The position numbers were made by a program, and so were the translations under genes. From Molossus alvarezi (lineage: Eukaryota; Chordata; Mammalia; Chiroptera; Molossidae), in contig CM073887.1 in assembly GCA_037176705.1 (NCBI GenBank), positions 63,449,001-63,513,000 on the forward strand: a stretch of DNA of 64,000 nucleotides, written 5' to 3'. This document shows positions 57,272 through 64,000 of the stretch, one piece after another (position 1 is the first letter of the stretch; each line of letters begins with the position of its first letter). The notes under the pieces were generated by a model. The model did no database searches. It had not been told where the DNA came from and saw only the letters and a program-made list of their open reading frames with translations.

Positions 57272-58070
57272 GTGAGACTTTGCTTACGTTTGTGATTAAG
57301 ATTGGCCAGAATAATTTACAATTAAGAATTATATGCTATTCTCTTACATATATATGTGCACATTTTACTTTAAACCTCTTTCCCTAGAGCAGGGCTGCCA
57401 TTATATCAGAATTTACCCACTTTAAGAATACTGGGTAACGAGACATCTGCCCTCTTGGTCTGATGCTGTGGGAGTGTGGAAACATTCTAGGCTCAGAGCC
57501 ATGAAGAACTATACACATGCCTCAGGCCACCCTGGTCCCAGTTAGGTTATAATCCAAGGGTACTGGGACGCAAACCCTGAGAAGTGCTGTGCATTTTCTG
57601 TGTCGGATGCAGGAGAAGGAGAAGGGCCCCAGGAAAAACAGTCCAGTCTCTGAAGTTTCACCCAGGCAGGCACTCAGGGGTTGACTCACAGAAAGGACAT
57701 CTTCTCCTCTTGACCTCCAGGGGGCTCCAGGCTGTCCACCAAACTGGCCACAGAGTTCTGACAACCTCCAATGTGCTGGAACTCAGCACAGGCTTCTGAC
57801 GTCCTTGGAGATGCTGGATACCCTCCTACTGTAAACGCCGAGCAGAAAACGCCTCTCCGGTCTGCACAACTCTTGCCCGCTGAACCATCTCCTCCCCTGT
57901 TGAACATAAGCCTGTTTCTTGCACTCGAAGGGCCCTCTGTTTTCATCCAGCTTTTCGAGCATCTACTGACCATGTGACTGGCCTTTCTAGAACCCCAGAA
58001 CTTTATGGTTTTACCCCCTCAGAATCTTTTGACTCTAGCCCTGCCTAGGCCATCCACGATTTTAAAACTT
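57272..58070. other. Unassigned segment, likely duplication breakpoint region
   Basis: GC-moderate sequence, chance open frames on both strands at 57522-57977. Neither myosin nor a recognised repeat. Confidence 0.4.
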
Positions 58071-58071
58071 A

Positions 58072-58190
58072 TACTGGCTTGACTTGATTTCTTTATGGGT
58101 GGCTCTTCCTAGATGACCTAAAGCAGGTGCATTTAAAAAAAAAGTGCATGACCCTCCTAGCCAACCCCTGCCAGCCTGGGCTGTGGCCAG
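58072..58190. repeat. Direct repeat, left copy (flanks kinase pseudogene)
   Basis: Contains ctggcttgactt+gatttctttat and agatgacctaaagcaggtgc; diverged second copy at 60236-60350. It lies on the 3' side of the kinase reading frame. Confidence 0.75.
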
Positions 58191-58460
58191 GGGAAGAGAC
58201 TGGGACCCCATCATTAAGGTGCTCAGCTTGGCGGCAGTTTTCATGAGTTGCTTCTTTTTAGTTCCACCACTGCTGATGGGGTAGCTGCTGTTGTGGGTGG
58301 TGTGCATGTCCCCAGGGCCATGCTGGAGGGCTGGGTGGGGATTGGCAGTCATGGACTCTGGGCCAAGTGGAGGAGTGGTGGTTTCTGCTTCAGCGCTGGC
58401 TGATGGAGGGTTGTTCTTCGCTTCCTCAATGGGTCAGAGAGTGGGCAGCTTTGCTTCTGG

Positions 58461-58745
58461 GCTCGCTGGGTGACAGGCATGGTCTTTATAATTCTTGCCC
58501 GATGGCAGACCTTTTGGCTTTAGGTAGCACTACACTGGAGAGCTAGTATCTCTGCTTACAGGCTCACTGGGTGGTAAACGGGGTCTCTGTAATTCTCCTG
58601 CGATGACAGAACCTCTTTGCTTGAGGTAGTACAGCACTTTAGAAATAGTAACTTTGCTACCAGGCTCTCTGGTAGGTTGGCAGGGTCTTGGTAATTCTTC
58701 GCCAATGGCAGAACCTCTTGGCTTGACATAGCACTGCAGTTGGGG
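58461..58745 (-). repeat. 102-bp tandem repeats in the kinase C-terminal region, about 3 units
   Basis: Units begin at 58461, 58562 and 58664 with gctc(g/a/t)ctgg, each reading (A)KNYQDPA-like on the minus strand. 102 bases equals 34 codons, so the parental protein probably had an in-frame repeated tail. Confidence 0.8.
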
Positions 58746-59764
58746 TCAGGTGAGGGGCAGGGTCTCACCCTGATTGTGCGGCCCTTCGTTTTTTTTTTGG
58801 TTGTATCTATTATCATGTACGTCCCCATAATTCTGTTAAGTTTTTGTTTTATGACAGACTCCTGGAAATCCTGTGGGTCATATCCGTGGCTTTTAATTTC
58901 TTCTGTTACCTGGGGGTACAGTACAGGTCATCCCAGGGTGGCTCGATGTTATGGCCCCAGTTCTTCTTGATCTGCATTGACCCCTGGGTCTTTCATGATT
59001 TCTTTCAGGGTTGTTCTTAGGCTGAAGTTAACAGTCTTTAACTTTTCTAAAGTGTAAGGCATTCTTGAGATATATAGGATGGTTCAAGATATTCACCAGT
59101 TACTATTAATGTCCTCATTTCTAAATAAGTCCTTCCTAGGAATGGCAGTTCTATAGTTAGAATCACATACAAAATGACACCCAAACTCACAACGTCCACC
59201 GTCAGGCTCAGTTAAGTGTGGAACGTCACAACTTCTGGGGCCATATAGGCCAATGTGCCACAGAAGGTGGTTGAGTTTTCATCTGTAAATTTAGTAATTA
59301 GCTAAAACCCTTTAATTTTATGATCAACTCATCATTTTAAAGGATGTTTTTGGGCTTCAGGTCCCTATGCACGATGCCTTGCTGGTTTTAGTAGTGGACG
59401 GCTGATGTGAGTTGTTGGAACATGGATTGGGCTTCTGTCTCTGACATGTGGTCGTTGTTCATTAAATAATCATATAGGTGACCTCCACCAATGTATTCCA
59501 TGATGAAATATGCGGTGTCCTTGATGGTAATGACTTCATATAAGTTGGTGATGTTGAAATGATTTAACATTTTGAAAGTATCAGCTTCTCTTGAATCCTC
59601 AGTGTTCTCCTTTGGGAGCACCTTTACAGCTACGTCTGCGCCAGTGTAACAGGGCAGGCCGACAGCACCTCAGCACAGGAACCTTGGCCAAGTGTGGCCA
59701 AGAGGATGTAATTGCCATTATAGCACTCCTCAATGTCAGGGAGGGCTCCTATGTCAGCAAACAT
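58556..59764 (-). pseudogene. CAMK-type kinase pseudogene (sperm-motility-kinase/MARK-like), intronless
   Basis: Family members phosphorylate Ser/Thr; SMOK-type kinases act in sperm and MARKs on microtubule-associated proteins. From ATG at 59764 the N-terminal lobe reads YILLATLGQGSCAEVLSA (glycine loop), then after a frameshift VAVKVLPKEN (ATP-binding Lys), MLNHFNI, YFIMEY, and HRDLKPKN (catalytic loop) at about 59365. A stop precedes NQQGIVHRD. The DFG motif reads GF-stop. GTLAYMAPEV marks the activation segment at about 59240. The remaining C-lobe has many stops; the tail MGTYMIIDTT to VYHPVSL is open (58828-58556) with 102-bp repeats. No introns across the domain, as in retrocopies and in single-exon SMOK genes. 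I cannot name the exact parent. Confidence 0.82.
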
Positions 59765-59854
59765 GATGACTTTATAATAACCAAAAACTAAAATAGAGAA
59801 CTAAAAGGAAATAACAAAATAAATATTAAAATGAAGCCTGACCTATTCACAGTA

Positions 59855-60092
59855 TCCAGGTCTCAGTTCAGCATCACCTGCCTGCAGAGGGCGTCCCTGA
59901 TCCATCCACCCTACACACCTCACCCAGATCATCACATGTGTGGTCCTCATGGCACTGACCACAGAGCAGCTGATTCTTGTTTACTGTCTGTCCTTCCCAT
60001 GAGGGGAGGAGCACAGCTGTAATGTTCCTGTGTCCAGTGCAGAGTGGCAACAAAACAAGTGTCCAATAAATATTTGTTCACTGGATTAACAA
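59855..60092 (-). repeat. L2 LINE remnant, antisense
   Basis: Antisense L2 3' end: 'atgaggggaggagcacagctgtaatg', 'gtccagtgcagagtgg', 'tccaataaatatttgttca'. Confidence 0.6.
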
Positions 60093-60116
60093 ATATTAGT
60101 GGAACAAAAAAATATA

Positions 60117-60220
60117 TCGTTGCCTGGACAATTTGCCTGAGCGGTTGGAGCTTCAACCTGCAGACCAGAGAGTCCCGGGTCCAGTTTCTACAAGGGCAGG
60201 CACCACCCCCTAAAAAAAAT
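60117..60220 (+). mobile_element. Ves SINE, head only
   Basis: Plus-strand head (caatttgcctgagcggttgg, gaccagagagtcccgggt) ending abruptly at a short A run. Confidence 0.8.
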
Positions 60221-60235
60221 GACTTTATAATTTAC

Positions 60236-60350
60236 CCTGGCTTGACTTAGTTTCTTTATAAGTGGTTCTTCATGGATGGCCTAAGGCATGTGCATTTTAG
60301 CAAAAATTTGACGATTCTCCCAGCCAACTTTTTTCAACCCTGGCTGAGGA
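60236..60350. repeat. Direct repeat, right copy
   Basis: Contains ctggcttgacttagtttc and ggcctaaggcatgtgcattt, matching 58072-58190 with roughly one difference in five by eye. Confidence 0.7.
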
Positions 60351-60369
60351 AGTGTTATTTGCTTCCTAA

Positions 60370-60455
60370 CTGGGTGAGAGGAGGATGTCAATGGGGGAAA
60401 ATGGAGAAACATTTGTAAGAAAAATAAATTTTTAAAAATAATTTTCAAAAGAAAA
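60370..60455 (+). mobile_element. L1 3' tail fragment
   Basis: Terminal L1 3' UTR text 'gtcaatgggggaaaatggag' and 'aaacatttgtaagaaaaata' with A-rich end, as at 46335-46385. Confidence 0.8.
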
Positions 60456-60479
60456 AATAAACTTATTATCCATGAAGAA

Positions 60480-60960
60480 AAAAACTTAATGGCTTAAAAT
60501 TACAGCAATTGTCTATCTTGCAATTGTGTAGCTCAGGAATTCGGCCTCAGCTATAATTGTGTAGATCAGCCCGAAGTCAGCTCAAGGATTCTCCTGTTCC
60601 ACACAGCACCCAGTGGGAGTTTCTCAGGGCTATTCAGCTGACAGGCTGAGAGTCAGGAGGGTCCAGGGTAGCTTCACTCTTATGTCTGGCTCCTCAGCAG
60701 AAATGGCTGGAAAAGTCCTATGGCTTATCCAGCTGCCCAGGGCTCTAAGAGTGAGAGTTTGAAGACACAAGAAGTAGAACTGCCAGCCTCTTAAATCCTC
60801 ATCCTGCAGATGGGCATAACATCGCTTCTGTATTTTATTGGTTCAATAGTCACCGAGCCCACCCAAATTCAAGAGCTAGGGATATACACACCACATCTCA
60901 ATGGGAGCATTGTCAAGAAACTCTGTCCATCTTTAATCTCCCACAGGTAATAACAATGGG
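60480..60960. repeat. Possible ancient LTR-type repeat
   Basis: Phrases such as 'agctcaggaattcggcctc', 'cttctgtattttattggttca' and 'cccacccaaattcaagag' feel like an old mammalian LTR-like consensus, but I cannot name the family. Confidence 0.35.
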
Positions 60961-61019
60961 AATGAGAGGGTGACAAATCAAACATAAAATCTAGAGAAAA
61001 AGTCACAGGACTTGACAAC

Positions 61020-61165
61020 TACTTAGATTTATTCATTCATAAAGTATTTATTGAGCATCTCTTATGTGTCAGGCAATGTTACATACACTGGGTGCACAGC
61101 AGTAAACAAGACAGAAGTGAGCCCCCATGGAGCTCACAGGCTCATGGATTGGAGAGTGAAAGATG
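61020..61165 (+). repeat. L2-type remnant
   Basis: Sense text 'tattgagcatctcttatgtgtcaggcaatg' (split), 'agtgagcccccatggagctcacagg'. Confidence 0.6.
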
Positions 61166-61256
61166 GCCCCAAGGTTTGCATGTGTGTACCTGGCACAGCA
61201 TGGTGCTGCCACTCTCAGATATAGGGAGCCTGGGAGGCCAATTTAAATTCAGTTTT

Positions 61257-61380
61257 ATGCCCTGGCCAGTTTGGCTAAGCAGTTGAGCATCCGCCTGTGG
61301 ACCAGAGAGTCCCAGGTTCGGTTCCTGCTAGGGGCACATACCACAAAAAATAAAATAAAATAAAAAAATAAATAAATATA
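61257..61380 (+). mobile_element. Ves SINE head with AAAATA tail
   Basis: Plus-strand head ending after gctaggggcacatacc and followed directly by an AAAATA-rich tail. It lacks the usual middle and CT block, so it is an internally truncated copy. Confidence 0.85.
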
Positions 61381-62276
61381 TTCAAGTTTAATAACATAAC
61401 CAAGAAACTAAGTGTTCCATTCCCCTGGCACTTCAGCTGTGATCACAACCACAGGTGACAACCCTCTGTGTTCAAGCTGTTGAGGAAATGCAGGATTCTA
61501 CTTTCAACCACAGGCCGTGCCAGCAAGATTACAGAGATGGACAAGCACTTTAACAGCCTCCTAGATTTCCTGTCTTCCTTAGGCAGAAAAAACCTGAGGA
61601 ATCATGCAAAAGCCCACAGTCCACCTCCAATTATACTCCGGTCATCAGGAGGGCTCTGGTATTGGAATTCCAGACACACTCAGACACTCAGCTTACTTCC
61701 CACATGTTTTTTTTTTTTTTTTTTAGAAACTCTCCACTGACCCCCATTCTAAAGAAACAGAAGTTTCTGGCTTTAGGAAACTATTCTTGGGCCTTTGGAA
61801 AGTCAGATTAGTTTTGTTTCAAGGTAGACTCCAGTGCCCACAATACAGTATTAAATTAAACACAGAAGCACATCGCAGAGAGGGTGGTTTGTCAGCTACA
61901 CTAGTGCATCACGGGCTGCTTGAGCTCTGCTGTCTTCACTCTGGGATCCGGTCCTCTGGAACATCATGACAGAGAGAAGGGAGCCCTGTACTGGCTCCTA
62001 CAGAGCAGATTTTGGTCAAGCAAGTCACGTGTGGCTCCGCCTGAAAGCAATAGGGTGAGAGAGTATCGTCCCTCCTCAGAGCAGCACAGTGACAATGTCT
62101 GAGCAGTAATGCAAAATATCACCACGGAATCTACTCAGCCATCCCCAGTGATTCCTCCTGAGTGACCCTTGGGGTGGGCTGGAGAGGGAAGCAGATTTTA
62201 CCTCTCACTTTCTGCACTTCTATATCATTTTAATGTTTTTTAAAAAGCGTGCATTGTGTGTAACTAAAAATACCTG
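61381..62276. other. Intergenic DNA, nothing recognised
   Basis: Contains a T18 run at about 61708-61725. Short open frames (61468-62102) have no recognisable motif. Confidence 0.4.
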
Positions 62277-62293
62277 TAGATAGTATTTACTTT

Positions 62294-62508
62294 CTTTTTT
62301 TGCATCTGTCTTCAGGTAGAGCAAGAGGCAGAGGAGGGAAGACAGAGAGAGAAACCTCGACGTCATAGACATATTGACTGGTTGCCACGCACACGACCCC
62401 AACCCGGTCCGGGATAAACTGCAACCAAGGAACATGCCCTTATTGGGAACCGAGTCCAGGACTCTCTGATCCGCAGGCCGACACTCTAACCACTGAGCCA
62501 AACCGGGC
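62294..62508 (-). mobile_element. Ves SINE with perfect 17-bp TSD
   Basis: Minus-strand long-subfamily Ves. TSD tagatagtatttacttt at 62277-62293 and 62509-62525. Confidence 0.92.
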
Positions 62509-62525
62509 TAGATAGTATTTACTTT

Positions 62526-62917
62526 TAACATTTTATTATGAAAAATTCAGACATAAGTGAAAAAGACAATAGTTTGATGATCTCCATCCTACCCCATGAC
62601 CTGTCACCCAGCTCCCAACAATTTTTAACTCAGACAATTTTGTTTCAACAATCACTCTATCCACCCCTCCCAGATTATTTTGAATAACTTTCAACATCAT
62701 GTTATGTTATCTTAAATATACCAATATATATCTCTAAATGAAGATTTATTTTAAAGCCCTGGTCTGTTTTGATCAGTGGTTAGAACCTCAGCTTGAGGAA
62801 AAAAGGGTCTCTGGTTTGATTCCTGGTCAAGGGCACATACCTAGGTGGCAGGTTAGATCTCTGGCCTGGTGAAGGTCATACAGGAGGTAACTCATTAATG
62901 TGTGTCTCTCACATCAA

Positions 62918-62955
<38 letters not shown>

Positions 62956-63745
62956 TCTCTCTCCCTCTCCCTCCCTCCCTTCTACTCTATTTAAAAATCA
63001 GTGGAAAAATATTTTCAGGTGTGAATTAACAACAACAACAAAAATATTTTTCCAAAAAATAACAATATAATTATCACAACAAAAATAATGAACAATAATT
63101 ACTTAATATTATCAAATACCTAGTTTTCAAATTTCCCAAGTATGTATTATATGTATATATATATTTAACAATTTGTTTGAATTGAGTTCCGGACAGGTTC
63201 ACACATTTATGTTTGCTGACAAGGATATTGTCTCTTGATCTTGATCTACCCGCCCCTCTTTCTTTCTTCTTTTTAATCTCCTTGCAATGTATTGTCGAAG
63301 AAAGCACATTGTTTATCCTATAAAATTTCTCACAATCTGAACTTTTCAGATTGCTTTCTTATAGTGTTGTTTAACATTTTCTCTGCCCTCTGTTTTTCTG
63401 ATAAATTGGTAGTGAGATCAAGGGACTCAATCAGATTTAGGATTTATTTATTTATTTATTTACTTACATACTTACTTATTTATTTTGACAAGAATAGCTT
63501 CGAGGTTGGGTTATGTACTTCCCAGGAGACGCATGACAGGTTGGTTTTCTTTTTGTGACATTAGCATCTATTGGTGAGTACTGTGTAGATCCAGTATTTT
63601 CTGGGGTTGTAAAACAATGGCATCCCAACTCTATCACTCTTTTATTATTTATTAAACTCCAAGACTTCTATAAAGAAAAAACTTATCCTCATCAGTTATT
63701 TGGCTATTGTGTGGTGTAGTTTGTATGGAAATAGCTAAATAAATG
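62526..63745 (-). repeat. Old L1M 3' UTR, antisense, with Ves insertion
   Basis: Antisense L1M text: 'acattttattatgaaaaattcagacata', 'cccatgacctgtcacccagct', 'taattacttaatattatcaaataccta', 'tgataaattggtagtgagatc' and 'gacaagaatagcttcgagg'. A TTTA/CTTA microsatellite lies at 63440-63485. The Ves at 62757-63040 splits it. Confidence 0.72.
62757..63040 (+). mobile_element. Ves SINE with long CT tract
   Basis: Plus-strand Ves, diverged head (gccctggtctgttttgatcag), CT/CCCT microsatellite about 62920-62982, terminal attttcaggtgtga. Confidence 0.88.
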
Positions 63746-63920
63746 CTTGATTTTTTTTTTTATACCTCTATTTACTGTTTTTAAATCATAAGAGTGTTTC
63801 CTTGTTCTCTTCACAGTTAACTAATAAATTCAATGGGTTTTTTGTTTGTCTGTTTGTTTTATTCAATATGAACTCATGTTTTTAAGCATATTTAACATGT
63901 TTCAATTTATTGCCATTACA

Positions 63921-64000
63921 GTGATACCTCGGTTCTCGAACATAATTCGTTCCAGGAGGACGGTCGAGAACCAAATTGTTCGAGAACCGAAGCAATGAAA
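63921..64000 (+). mobile_element. DNA transposon terminus, Tc1/mariner-superfamily type, cut by window edge
   Basis: Starts cagtgatacctcggttctcg right after a TA dinucleotide, as expected for a TA-targeting element. Within 80 bases the words ttctcgaac, tcgagaacc and ttcgagaacc form short inverted repeats. The other end lies outside the window. Confidence 0.6.

Overview
The window looks like nuclear DNA of a yangochiropteran, most likely a vesper bat. It carries more than thirty copies of the bat-restricted, tRNA-derived Ves SINE, many with clear target-site duplications (TSDs), together with bat-type LINE-1s, a HAL1, a Tigger DNA transposon, and old mammalian MIR, L2, MER5A, hAT and L1M remnants. 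I see no intact, ordinary protein-coding gene. The gene content is pseudogenes embedded in transposable elements.

Left part (1-20 kb): L2 and L1M remnants with nested Ves copies, then a frameshifted, intronless SEC23IP (Sec23-interacting protein, p125) retrocopy on the minus strand (coding part 7332-10274). Just beyond its 5' end lies a CpG island (about 10.85-12.6 kb) with a consensus CRE and GC boxes and a possible splice donor at 11493/11494. After that comes mostly unique DNA with Ves, MIR and MER5A copies.

Centre (20-57.3 kb): an exon-intron-preserving but badly broken copy of the non-muscle myosin heavy chain gene MYH10. Ten exons from the start-codon exon to the middle of the motor domain can be placed, with splice signals and codon phases mostly agreeing across the gaps. 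Exons that should contain the P-loop are missing, and the exons after the one at 57158 were not found. The introns hold an hAT remnant, a nearly full-length but 3'-lost L1 joined tail-to-tail to an older antisense L1 at the matching consensus position, a full-length HAL1 nested inside another L1 3' end, a 48-bp minisatellite that multiplies a pseudogene splice donor, a 32-bp minisatellite, and a 3-kb Tigger element whose transposase has a 10-copy, 34-bp internal expansion.

Right part (57.3-64 kb): an intronless, stop-ridden CAMK-type protein kinase pseudogene (sperm-motility-kinase/MARK-like) flanked by a pair of diverged direct repeats, then L2, L1M and Ves remnants. The window ends inside a TA-flanked DNA transposon terminus.

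No working gene system was found. The features worth following up are structural: how the broken myosin copy was repeatedly remodelled by repeats, and the CpG island that still looks like a protected promoter beside two dead genes.
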